From positions 1-16,426 of the forward strand of contig CANRPV010000016.1 of the NCBI GenBank assembly GCA_947632575.1: a stretch of 16,426 nt of DNA, in the 5' to 3' direction. The notes under the pieces are model-generated. The model searched no databases. It saw only the letters and a program-made list of their open reading frames with translations, and had not been told where the DNA came from. This document shows positions 1 to 9,118 of the stretch, piece after piece (position 1 is the stretch's first letter; every line of letters begins with the position of its first letter). Position numbers and translations under genes: made by a program. Origin of the DNA: an uncultured Eggerthellaceae bacterium (GTDB lineage: Bacteria > Actinomycetota > Coriobacteriia > Coriobacteriales > Eggerthellaceae).

Positions 1-613
1 CGAGGGAGCCTTCGGCACCAACTGGGACTTCGGCGGATTTAGCGGAAAGCCCCGCGCGCAGCGCGGTCAGGACATGAACGTCACGCTCAACGTGAGCTTC
101 GAGGAGGCCTTCAAAGGTACTGAAAAGCGAGTGACCGTTCGGATCCCCGGTAAGCAGGAGGCCGACACGCTCACGGTAAAGGTACCAGCGGGTGCTGTAG
201 ACGGTGGACGTCTGAGATTTAAGGGCAAGGGAGGCTTAGGAGAAAACGGTGGCGAAGCGGGCGATCTGCTCATCACCACCAAGATTGATCCCCATCCCTA
301 TTATTCTCGCGACAAGGCCGACGTCATCGTGAAACTTCCGGTGACGGTCGCCGAGGCGGCGCTCGGCGCCTCGATCGTGGTGCCGGCTCCCGACGGAACC
401 AAGGTGCGCGTTCGCGTGCCAGAGGGTACCCAGGACGGAGCGGTGCTCACCATCAAGGGCAAGGGCGCGCCGGATGTGAAGACCAAGGGCGGTTTTGGAA
501 ACCTGAGGATTGCCGTGGAAGTGAAGGTGCCCACCGCTATGAATGAACAGCAAAAGAAGGCTATGGAAGATTTCCTCGCCGCGACGACGAAAGAAATACG
601 GACATGGCAATAA
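1..613 (+). CDS. dnaJ: DnaJ/CbpA-type co-chaperone, C-terminal part (5' end outside window)
   Basis: Hsp40 co-chaperone that delivers misfolded proteins to DnaK and stimulates its ATPase in the cytoplasm. The frame is open from base 2, so the J domain lies upstream and about 203 residues are visible. They begin with the end of a Gly/Phe-rich linker (FGTNWDFGGFSG), followed by substrate-binding domain CTD-I (from RGQDMNVTLNVSFEEAFKG), CTD-II (from about DPHPYYSRDKADV) and a short C-terminal helix. No CxxCxGxG zinc-finger repeats interrupt CTD-I, so this is a type II (CbpA/DnaJ2-like) protein rather than classical DnaJ. The internal ATG at 74 is not the start, because homology continues upstream of it. 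The last 10 bases overlap hspR, suggesting translational coupling and membership of a dnaK-grpE-dnaJ-hspR operon whose head is outside the window (inferred). Confidence 0.93.
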   Translation, partial: EGAFGTNWDFGGFSGKPRAQRGQDMNVTLNVSFEEAFKGTEKRVTVRIPGKQEADTLTVKVPAGAVDGGRLRFKGKGGLGENGGEAGDLLITTKIDPHPYYSRDKADVIVKLPVTVAEAALGASIVVPAPDGTKVRVRVPEGTQDGAVLTIKGKGAPDVKTKGGFGNLRIAVEVKVPTAMNEQQKKAMEDFLAATTKEIRTWQ

Positions 614-993
614 ACGATAGAAACAGACCCGTGTACATGATCAGTGTCGCTGCGGAGCTGGCGGGAGTTCATCCCCAGACGCTTCGGGCTTACGAGCAAA
701 AGGGCTTGGTAACCCCGAAGCGCACCAGCGGCAATATGCGAATGTACTCTCAGGCCGACATCGAGAGGCTCGAGCTTATCAACGAGCTAACGGCTGAGGG
801 CATCAATTTAGCGGGAGTGATCCGCATCCTTGATCTTCAAGGGCGTTTGGAGGACCGCGACCAGGAATTGGATGATTTGCATAAGCGCGTCCGCAGATTG
901 GCGGATCGAGTCCACGAATTAGAGACTCATATGAGCGTGGCATCGCTGGTGTCGGACACCACGGCGCTCGCGATCCGCAAACGCTCCTTATAA
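604..993 (+). CDS. hspR: HspR, MerR-family heat-shock repressor
   Basis: Actinobacterial autoregulator of the dnaK operon. In Streptomyces and Mycobacterium HspR binds HAIR operators with DnaK as co-repressor. The protein has 129 residues, the usual size. A MerR winged helix-turn-helix occupies residues about 12-50 (ISVAAELAGVHPQTLRAYEQ, wing ending in NMRMYSQADIERL). A helical coiled-coil segment lies at about 78-110 (LEDRDQELDDLHKRVRRLAD). A short basic tail follows. The ATG at 604 lies inside the dnaJ 3' end, 10 bases before the dnaJ stop, and only a weak purine-rich site precedes it, consistent with re-initiation. The stop at 991-993 abuts the clpB ribosome-binding site. No canonical HAIR element is visible in the window, so its operator probably lies upstream of dnaK, outside. 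Confidence 0.93.
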   Translation: MAINDRNRPVYMISVAAELAGVHPQTLRAYEQKGLVTPKRTSGNMRMYSQADIERLELINELTAEGINLAGVIRILDLQGRLEDRDQELDDLHKRVRRLADRVHELETHMSVASLVSDTTALAIRKRSL

Positions 994-1003
994 GGAAGGC
1001 ATT

Positions 1004-3640
<2,637 letters not shown>

Positions 3641-3654
3641 AGGTTAAAACAACC

Positions 3655-3745
3655 AAGAGGGTATGTCCTCATGAAAGTTGCGCCGTCGTGTGTGTAATGT
3701 ACTAAAATGCACGCATGCGCAAAAAAGAGCAGGACATACCCTCTT
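3655..3745. repeat. Perfect 15-bp inverted repeat around the promoter and start of the micro-gene
   Basis: AAGAGGGTATGTCCT (3655-3669) is the exact reverse complement of AGGACATACCCTCTT (3731-3745), with 61 bases between. The left arm lies 15 bases after the clpB stop. The right arm is inside the small ORF that starts at 3715. In a transcript running out of clpB the arms would pair and enclose the small ORF's start codon. No T-run follows, so it does not look like an intrinsic terminator. It could be a cis-acting RNA structure, a protein-binding site with two half-sites, or the remnant of a repeat element. The copies are seen directly; the function is unknown. Confidence 0.85.
3703..3708 (+). 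promoter_or_regulatory. Putative -10 box (TAAAAT) for the 3715 micro-gene and trkH
   Basis: TAAAAT matches the TATAAT/TANNNT actinobacterial -10 consensus at five of six positions. The predicted transcription start, about seven bases further on, falls on the ATG at 3715, which suggests a leaderless transcript. A -35 candidate, TTGCGC at 3678-3683, is weak and at 19-base spacing. It lies between the arms of the 15-bp inverted repeat. This is a motif match only. Confidence 0.4.
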
Positions 3746-3855
3746 CTTCGGGTTTAGCCGCTTTTGGTAGCTTAGGCATCATCCTTATGGCTATAGCCAG
3801 CTTCGTGGTCGTCCAATGGCTCATCATCATCGTCTTGAGGGTGTTGTTAGGTTAG
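3715..3855 (+). CDS. Predicted 46-aa single-TM membrane micro-protein upstream of trkH
   Basis: Reading from ATG 3715 to TAG 3853-3855 gives a 46-residue peptide. It has a charged N-terminus (MRKKEQDIPSS), a long hydrophobic stretch of about residues 18-39 (GSLGIILMAIASFVVVQWLI) and an end LRVLLG. This is a typical small membrane protein with N-in or hairpin topology undetermined. No Shine-Dalgarno is visible. An in-frame TAA at 3703-3705 excludes a longer form, and the TAAAAT box just upstream would place the 5' end of the mRNA at the ATG (leaderless start, inferred). It ends four bases before the trkH ATG, so it would be the first gene of the trkH unit. I do not recognise a family. Small KdpF-like subunits are known for potassium pumps, but the sequence does not establish a link to TrkH. 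It could also be non-coding leader. Confidence 0.5.
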   Translation: MRKKEQDIPSSSGLAAFGSLGIILMAIASFVVVQWLIIIVLRVLLG

Positions 3856-3859
3856 CCCT

Positions 3860-5380
3860 ATGTGGCAGCGACTCAACCTCTACGACCTGCGCGTAATCGG
3901 CCACTATCTGGGCGTCTTAGTCTTGTTGTGCTCCGCCATGATGGCGGTTCCCTTCGTGTTGGCTTTAGTCCTTGGGGAATGGGAGCCAGCGAGCCGCTAT
4001 CTCTTCTGCGCGAGTATCGCCTTGGTCGCTGGTAATCTTCTGCGCTTCCTTCAGATAGAGCCGAGCCGGCTCAATAAGCAGCAGGCCTTGGTCGTCACCG
4101 GTCTGGCATGGATCGTCATGGCGCTGTTCTGCGCTATCCCTCTGTATTTCTCCGGACACTACATCAGCTATCTGGATTCGCTCTACGAATCCGTTTCGGG
4201 ACTCACCACCACGGGCGCCTCGATCATCGTGGATTTGGATCATCTCTCCAACGCCGACAACATGTTCCGTTTCACCATGCATCTGGTCGGTGGCTTGGGC
4301 TTTATCGTCATAGCCCTGTCCCTGGGAATGTTTCGCGGCCATTCATCGGCGGCCCTCTATATCTCCGAGGCTCATAGCGAGCATGTGGTTCCCAACGTCG
4401 TCCAAACGGCGCGCTTCATCGTGCGGGTCTCGGCCGCGGTGATCGCTTGCGTCACGCTGGTGACGATCATCATCTGTCTTTTTGCCGGTCTCGATCCGCT
4501 TCGCGCGATACTTCATGGCCTTTGGATCTCTATATCGGGCTACACCACGGGAGGATTCACCCCCACGAGTCAGTCCATTCTCTACTATCATTCGCTGCCA
4601 TTGGAATTATTCATGATCCTGGTGATGTTTCTGGGCTCCATCAGTTTCGTGCTGATCTCCGAGATCTGGCATGGCCGCACGCTGGTGTTCTTCCGTGACA
4701 TCGAAACCCGTACCGCGGTGCTTTGGATCAGCATGATAACGGCGGTGTTCACGATCGCCATGTGCTCGGGGTCCATGTTCACGGAACTGCCCGCTCTGCT
4801 GCGGCGCGGTTTCTTCATGCTGGTGTCGGCGTTTAGCACCACGGGTTTTCAGGTGGTCACCACCAATCAGTTGCTGACGGTTTTCTCGTCGGGCGCTTTC
4901 GTTATCTTGATGCTGATCATGACCATGGGCGGGGACGCCGGATCCACCGCCGGTGGTATCAAGCTCTTCCGCTTGGGCATCATCTTCAAATCCTTCGTCT
5001 CCACCGTCAAAGAGGTGCTTTCGCCCAGTTCCGCCCGTGTGGTGGTCTCCTATAACCATGTCGGACGCCGCATCCTGACTCCGGAGGTGGTGCGCGAGGC
5101 GATGACCGTGTTCGTGCTCTTCATCGTCTCCTACATCGTCGGCACGATGGTGGGCGTGGCCTATGGCAACGATGCGACCATGGCGCTGTCCGAGTCCATC
5201 TCGATGACCTCCAACGTGGGTCTGATCGTCGGTATCGCCTCACCAGGTATGGAATTCTCTCTCGAGATCGTCTACATCATTCAGATGTGGGTCGGCCGTT
5301 TGGAGTTCATCACCATTCTCGCCATGGTTGTGAAGATCTTTGTGTCCGCTTGGCCTCATGGGAAGGTCGCCAAGCGATGA
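3860..5380 (+). CDS. trkH: TrkH/KtrB-family potassium uptake channel subunit
   Basis: Membrane pore subunit of a Trk/Ktr K+ uptake system, normally gated by a cytoplasmic RCK protein (TrkA/KtrA). The 506 residues compare with about 480-550 for the family. The four M-P-M repeats are recognisable by their selectivity-filter loops: TTTGAS near residue 116, YTTGGF at 228-233, FSTTGF at 325-330 and TSNVGL at 450-455. The intramembrane gate segment MTMGGDAGSTAGGIK is at 355-369. A long N-terminal two-TM extension precedes repeat 1, as in TrkH. ATG 3860 is four bases after the preceding small ORF and has no strong Shine-Dalgarno, consistent with coupled translation. The stop overlaps the next gene as ATGA (5377-5380). 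No trkA is present in the window, so the RCK partner must be encoded elsewhere. Confidence 0.93.
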   Translation: MWQRLNLYDLRVIGHYLGVLVLLCSAMMAVPFVLALVLGEWEPASRYLFCASIALVAGNLLRFLQIEPSRLNKQQALVVTGLAWIVMALFCAIPLYFSGHYISYLDSLYESVSGLTTTGASIIVDLDHLSNADNMFRFTMHLVGGLGFIVIALSLGMFRGHSSAALYISEAHSEHVVPNVVQTARFIVRVSAAVIACVTLVTIIICLFAGLDPLRAILHGLWISISGYTTGGFTPTSQSILYYHSLPLELFMILVMFLGSISFVLISEIWHGRTLVFFRDIETRTAVLWISMITAVFTIAMCSGSMFTELPALLRRGFFMLVSAFSTTGFQVVTTNQLLTVFSSGAFVILMLIMTMGGDAGSTAGGIKLFRLGIIFKSFVSTVKEVLSPSSARVVVSYNHVGRRILTPEVVREAMTVFVLFIVSYIVGTMVGVAYGNDATMALSESISMTSNVGLIVGIASPGMEFSLEIVYIIQMWVGRLEFITILAMVVKIFVSAWPHGKVAKR

Positions 5381-6006
5381 AGGCCTTGCGGAAAGCCCCG
5401 AGTCTTCTGGCGTCGCTCGTGACCGTGATGGTTGCTGGCGCTTTCGCGCTTGGTGTGTGTCCGACGTGGGCCTGGGCAGAAGACACTCCGTTCTCGCAGA
5501 ACTTGGCCACCACCGATGGCGGGAATCGGGTCAATCCCTCTCAGATGCCCGACAGTTCTTTTCTCTACGACACGTCCATCATGGAGCTTTCTCAAGCCGA
5601 CTCCTACTTGAACAACCAACGGGTTCAAGTGGTGGGAGAGGCCGTCGGCGAGCGCATCAACGCGGAGTTCGACCCCGATAATTGCTGGATAAGTCTGAAA
5701 TCCACCGATGGATCCGATTCTGTGATCGCCGTCTATACGAGCAAGTCCCTGACTGAGGCCATCGACCATTACGGATCCTATAACGCCACCGGATCGACCG
5801 TTCAGGTGAGCGGGACGTTTTATCTGGTGTGTCCGCAGCACGAGGGTGTGAGCGATCTTCACGCCGACGCTCTCAACGTCATCGCCCTTGGCGCCGATCG
5901 CGTCCATGGTTTTCACTTTGAAGCCTTTTTGCCGGGAATAGCGCTGCTCATCGTCGGCCTGGTTCTCTTCTGGATGTTCCGACGCATGCGTGAGGGACAG
6001 CGTTAG
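5377..6006 (+). CDS. Exported, membrane-anchored OB-fold-like protein of unknown function
   Basis: I do not recognise a named family. The start is taken as ATG 5377, overlapping the trkH stop by four bases. A longer reading from 5287 would only add out-of-character residues before a clear signal peptide. The 209 residues begin MKALRKAP, followed by a hydrophobic core and a good signal peptidase site (WAWA|ED, after residue 34). The ectodomain at about 70-170 alternates short strands (RVQVVGEAVGERI, CWISLKS, VIAVYTSK, TVQVSGTFYLVC, LHADALNVI) in a pattern resembling small OB-fold domains. Two cysteines (in NCWIS and LVCPQ) could pair outside the cell. A C-terminal TM helix (about 183-201, FLPGIALLIVGLVLFWMF) ends in a basic stop-transfer RRMREGQR. 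The topology is type I, ectodomain outside. Its tight coupling to trkH suggests, but does not prove, an accessory role. Confidence 0.8.
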   Translation: MKALRKAPSLLASLVTVMVAGAFALGVCPTWAWAEDTPFSQNLATTDGGNRVNPSQMPDSSFLYDTSIMELSQADSYLNNQRVQVVGEAVGERINAEFDPDNCWISLKSTDGSDSVIAVYTSKSLTEAIDHYGSYNATGSTVQVSGTFYLVCPQHEGVSDLHADALNVIALGADRVHGFHFEAFLPGIALLIVGLVLFWMFRRMREGQR

Positions 6007-7031
6007 TGGATAGGGGCGTGGACCGACCTCTTGCCGGAGAGGTCATCAAGCTTGATCGTGGTTATCCGTTGGTTCAGCTAAAAGACGGAAGAACCCTTCG
6101 CAGCGAACAGGCGACCGATCTCATCAAGAAAAAAGACCAGCGCGTGGTGATAGGGGATCAGGTTCAAGTGCTCGTCCCCGAGGATCACGACAAGGCCATC
6201 ATCGTCTCCATCGAGCCTCGCAAGCGGGAATTTATCCGCAAGGATCCGACGGAGCGAACTCTACCCCAGGTTTTGGCGGCCAATTTCGATCGCGTGATCA
6301 TCGCCCAGCCGGTCACCGAGCTCAATCTCAAGCGACTGACCAGAGAGCTGGTGCTTGCCCATGAGACGGGGGCACAGGTGACCATCGTGCTGACGAAGGC
6401 CGATCTGGCCGAGGAGGAGGCCCAGACTCTTCAGGCGCTCGACCAGGTGAAAACGCTCGCCGGGCCAGACGTCGGCATCGAGGTACTATCCTATGGCCAG
6501 GAGGAGACCATCGAATCGCTGCGCCGGCTCATCCAAGCGGGGGACATGGCGATTCTCATCGGTCGCAGCGGGGTCGGCAAGACCAGCCTCATCAACATGC
6601 TTCTCGGTAGCGATCGCCTCAAGACCGCCGAGGTGAGAGAGCGCGATCACAAGGGGCGACACACCACGGTCAGCCGTGAGGTTGTGACGCTTCCGGGCGG
6701 TGGGCGCATCGTGGATATGCCCGGCGTTCGTGGGCTGGGGCTTTGGGATGCCGATGAGGGTATCGACGCCGCTTTTCCAGATATCGTTGATTTGGCCGCA
6801 CATTGTCGTTTCAGAGATTGCCGCCATAAGGACGAGCCCGGTTGCGCCGTTCTCGCCGCGGTCGCTTCAGGCGATCTAAGCGCTGAGCGCCTGTGTCTGT
6901 ACCAGAATCTCAGCGACGAGCTTTCCGACCGCAAAAAGCGTCGTGAGGAGGCTCGATGGGCTGCCAATGAAAAATTCTCATCAAGAAGTTCCGGAAAAAC
7001 TCGAACGGGAACCTCTGGCAAAACGCGATAG
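6006..7031 (+). CDS. rsgA: RsgA (YjeQ), circularly permuted ribosome-maturation GTPase
   Basis: GTPase that checks the decoding site late in 30S subunit assembly. The 341 residues show an N-terminal OB fold (about 8-65), then the permuted GTPase with G4 (TKAD) before G1 (GRSGVGKTS), the switch I region with GRHTT, and G3 DMPGVRGLG. The C-terminal zinc module follows, with Cys/His ligands spaced CRFRDCRHKDEPGC. The domain order is diagnostic of RsgA. A lysine/arginine/serine-rich tail (about 315-341) is a normal rRNA-binding extension. The start is GTG 6006, which shares its G with the preceding TAG stop. GAGGGA at 5992-5997 provides a good ribosome-binding site eight bases upstream, so translation is coupled to the upstream membrane-protein genes. 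Confidence 0.95.
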   Translation: MDRGVDRPLAGEVIKLDRGYPLVQLKDGRTLRSEQATDLIKKKDQRVVIGDQVQVLVPEDHDKAIIVSIEPRKREFIRKDPTERTLPQVLAANFDRVIIAQPVTELNLKRLTRELVLAHETGAQVTIVLTKADLAEEEAQTLQALDQVKTLAGPDVGIEVLSYGQEETIESLRRLIQAGDMAILIGRSGVGKTSLINMLLGSDRLKTAEVRERDHKGRHTTVSREVVTLPGGGRIVDMPGVRGLGLWDADEGIDAAFPDIVDLAAHCRFRDCRHKDEPGCAVLAAVASGDLSAERLCLYQNLSDELSDRKKRREEARWAANEKFSSRSSGKTRTGTSGKTR

Positions 7032-7050
7032 TCTAAAATCTCCTAGGGAA

Positions 7051-7073
7051 TTCGGAGCCGCTTCGGTTCCGGA
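7051..7073 (+). promoter_or_regulatory. Hairpin in the queT leader
   Basis: TTCGGAGCC (7051-7059) and GGTTCCGGA (7065-7073) pair over nine positions, two of them G-U, around the loop GCTTC. The 3' arm runs into the purine-rich GGAGGGGAAAGG (7071-7082) that precedes queT, so folding could affect ribosome access. QueT genes in other bacteria are often under preQ1 riboswitches. I looked for preQ1-I and preQ1-II features and could not match them, so this is only a structural element of unknown role. Confidence 0.4.
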
Positions 7074-7097
7074 GGGGAAAGGAACGTTAATCTCATC

Positions 7098-7733
7098 ATG
7101 TCATCGGCATCTCGAACCACGGACGCAACTCAAACGAAAGAACAAACGAGGAAACTCCCGGGCACCATCATGGGTATGGCTCGCAGCCGTTTCGTGGCCC
7201 AAAGCGGAATGATCGCTGCAGGCTATGGTGCGGCAACGCTCATCGCCATTCTTTTCCTCCAGGGTTTGGCCTGGGGTCCCATTCAGTTTCGCATCTCTGA
7301 GGCGCTGACGGTGCTGGCTCTCTTCACGCCGGCGGCGATCCCCGGTTTAACCATTGGTTGTGCTCTCGCCAACTGTTTTTCTTTGGCCATCACAGGGACC
7401 GGGGCGTTGGGTCTGCTGGATGTGGTTTTCGGGAGTTTGGCCACGTGCATCGGCTCCCTCTGGTGCTGGAAGTTTCGCAGCCGTCCGCTGCTCGCGCTTC
7501 TGGGGCCGGTTCTCGCTAATGCGCTCATCGTGCCAGCTTACCTGCCGATTCTGCTTCAGGGTCTTGGCTTTGAGACCATTCCACTGACCGATCTTTCGCT
7601 TTCGGGCGCCTACCTTCCGCTGTATCTCTTCGGGGTGGCGACCACCGGTTTCGGACAATTCGTCGTGGTCTATGGCATCGGTTTTCCGATCACCAAGTTG
7701 ATGCAAAAGGCCGGCCATCGCAGCCGCGTCTAA
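7098..7733 (+). CDS. queT: QueT-family ECF transporter S component
   Basis: Substrate-binding membrane subunit of an energy-coupling-factor transporter. The QueT family is linked to uptake of queuosine precursors (preQ0/preQ1) for tRNA wobble modification. The 211 residues contain five or six hydrophobic helices. The family signature runs from WGPIQFRISEALTVLALFTP through AAIPGLTIGCALAN to GLLDVVFGSLAT, with a final helix pair ending GFPITKLMQKAGHRSRV. The first 24 residues are polar and not part of the family core. An in-frame ATG at 7170, preceded by GAGGAAA, is an alternative start. I keep ATG 7098 because of the stronger purine tract at 7071-7083. The EcfA/EcfT energising module is not in the window and is presumably shared from elsewhere. 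The gene lies 66 bases after rsgA and ends before a terminator. Confidence 0.85.
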   Translation: MSSASRTTDATQTKEQTRKLPGTIMGMARSRFVAQSGMIAAGYGAATLIAILFLQGLAWGPIQFRISEALTVLALFTPAAIPGLTIGCALANCFSLAITGTGALGLLDVVFGSLATCIGSLWCWKFRSRPLLALLGPVLANALIVPAYLPILLQGLGFETIPLTDLSLSGAYLPLYLFGVATTGFGQFVVVYGIGFPITKLMQKAGHRSRV

Positions 7734-7754
7734 GGGGCGTGTTCGAGGAATCTT

Positions 7755-7776
7755 GCGCCTTGAGGCGCCTGTTTTT
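7755..7776 (+). terminator. Rho-independent terminator after queT
   Basis: GCGCC (7755-7759), tetraloop TTGA and GGCGC (7764-7768) form an all-GC five-bp stem, followed by CTGTTTTT to 7776. It lies 21 bases after the queT stop and separates the trkH-queT unit from the glycosyltransferase unit. The stem is short but GC-only with a proper T-run. Confidence 0.6.
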
Positions 7777-7787
7777 CCGAAGACGAG

Positions 7788-7793
7788 TAGAAT
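7788..7793 (+). promoter_or_regulatory. Putative -10 box (TAGAAT) for the glycosyltransferase unit
   Basis: TAGAAT matches the -10 consensus at five of six positions. It is 12 bases downstream of the terminator and 41 bases upstream of the glycosyltransferase ATG. I see no convincing -35 at 16-18 bases. Position after a terminator supports a new transcription start here, but this is only a motif match. Confidence 0.3.
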
Positions 7794-7833
7794 GATGAGA
7801 CGGTAGGACTATGGGGGAGAGAAAGGGCTAAGC

Positions 7834-9099
7834 ATGAACCCAGTGGTCATCATTCCTACATTTGTTTCGTCTTCTCGTACGCGGAGCTCTTCTCCCAAGT
7901 CTTCAGAGTTCGATCACACGACTCCCCTCAATCAAGCGGGAGAGCTGGGTCGCTGCCTTGAGTCCCTACAGCAGGTGGAAGGACTTGGTCTGATCACCAT
8001 TTTGGTGGTCGCCGATCGTTCCTACGAAAGCCAGGCGCTCGCGAAGGTTCAAGCCATCGCCGATGAGTATCCGATGATGGACATTCTCGTCATCGGCGCG
8101 AGCGAGGTGCAGCTTCTTCAGGACCGCATGGCTCAGCTGAATCTCGGTCGTCATGATTTCGAGATCGGCCTCGGCAGCTATGGGGCCATTCGCAACACCG
8201 GTCTTTTGATCGCGAACGTCTTCGGCTTCGACGCGGTGGTGTTCCTGGACGACGATGAGATCATCGATGATCCACGCTTCCTGCAGAAGGCCATGTACGG
8301 TTTGGGCAAGCTCACGAAAAAGGGCATCCCGATCCTCGCGAAGACCGGATACTACTTAAACGATCAGGGCAGCTATCTCTCCAAGTGGGAGGATGCCTGG
8401 TATAACCGCTTCTGGCAGCAGGGGCGGGCATTCAACGAATGGATCACCAAGGCTATGAAGGGGCCGCGTCTTTCTCGGTCTAATCACGTCTGCGGCGGTT
8501 GCCTCGTGATTCACCGAGAGGCGTTCAAGCGTCTTGCCTTTGACCCATGGATCGCTCGCGGCGAGGATCTCGATTATCTGTTGGATCTGCGCATGTATGG
8601 CTCTGACATCTGGTTCGACAACCAGCTCATGCTTCACCATCTGCCGCCCAAGTCGAGTAAAGAAGGGAGTCGCTTTCAGCAGGATATCTATCGTTGGCTC
8701 TATGAGTATCGCAAGTTAGAGTACAGCCGGGCTCTGATCGATCTTCAGCAGGTCAAAGCCCAGTCTTTGAATCCTTATCCGGGTCCGTTCCTCGAGCCGG
8801 GATTGCGGCGTCGCATTTGGATCACGGCTTATCTGCGGAGTTTCTCGCGGCCGGATAAAAAGGGTTATCGCCAAGCGGCGAAGGTGGCTCGCAAGGAGGC
8901 GTCCACCTACGCCGAGGAAAATTGCTCCAAGTACTTCGAGTTTCAGTACCACTGGCCCGAGATCATGCATCGGCTGGAACGGGACGAGGCGCTCACCCGG
9001 GCGCTCGTTGCCTCAGCTCTGCATGGGGATCAGGAGATTGATCAGTACGACATCGATCCTGGGGCCACCAGCGAAATCAGACTGAATATTTCCGAGTAA
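7834..9099 (+). CDS. GT-A-fold (family 2-like) glycosyltransferase, acceptor unknown
   Basis: Predicted inverting nucleotide-sugar glycosyltransferase, probably cytoplasmic. No TM helix is evident in its 421 residues. It begins with the GT2-type strand MNPVVIIPTF. The segment AIRNTGLLIANVFGFDAVVF leads to the metal-binding acidic triplet DDD at residues 139-141 (FLDDDEII). A second acidic motif at 244-245 (ARGEDLDYLLDLRMYG) occupies the place of the GT2 catalytic ED, followed by a downstream His pair (MLHHLPP) that could complete the site. About residues 275-400 are a helical C-terminal extension rich in R/K/Y. A serine/threonine-rich insertion (about 11-32) follows the first strand. GGGGGAGAGAAAGGG (7813-7827) is the ribosome-binding region. 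It is the first gene of a run with the permease and kinase genes. Sugar and acceptor cannot be inferred. Confidence 0.82.
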   Translation: MNPVVIIPTFVSSSRTRSSSPKSSEFDHTTPLNQAGELGRCLESLQQVEGLGLITILVVADRSYESQALAKVQAIADEYPMMDILVIGASEVQLLQDRMAQLNLGRHDFEIGLGSYGAIRNTGLLIANVFGFDAVVFLDDDEIIDDPRFLQKAMYGLGKLTKKGIPILAKTGYYLNDQGSYLSKWEDAWYNRFWQQGRAFNEWITKAMKGPRLSRSNHVCGGCLVIHREAFKRLAFDPWIARGEDLDYLLDLRMYGSDIWFDNQLMLHHLPPKSSKEGSRFQQDIYRWLYEYRKLEYSRALIDLQQVKAQSLNPYPGPFLEPGLRRRIWITAYLRSFSRPDKKGYRQAAKVARKEASTYAEENCSKYFEFQYHWPEIMHRLERDEALTRALVASALHGDQEIDQYDIDPGATSEIRLNISE

Positions 9100-9118
9100 G
9101 CACTGTTAGGAGGAGCCT

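Noticed and set aside
3655..3670. Intrinsic terminator directly after clpB
   Set aside because: GAGG-GTATGT-CCTC gives only a four-bp stem and no T-run follows.
5287..6006. Longer version of the OB-like protein starting at 5287
   Set aside because: The extra 30 residues overlap trkH coding sequence and precede a clear signal peptide starting at ATG 5377, which also forms an ATGA junction.
7031..7097. preQ1-I or preQ1-II riboswitch upstream of queT
   Set aside because: The expected loop sequence and A-rich 3' tail of preQ1-I, and the preQ1-II core, could not be identified by eye. Only a plain hairpin is visible.
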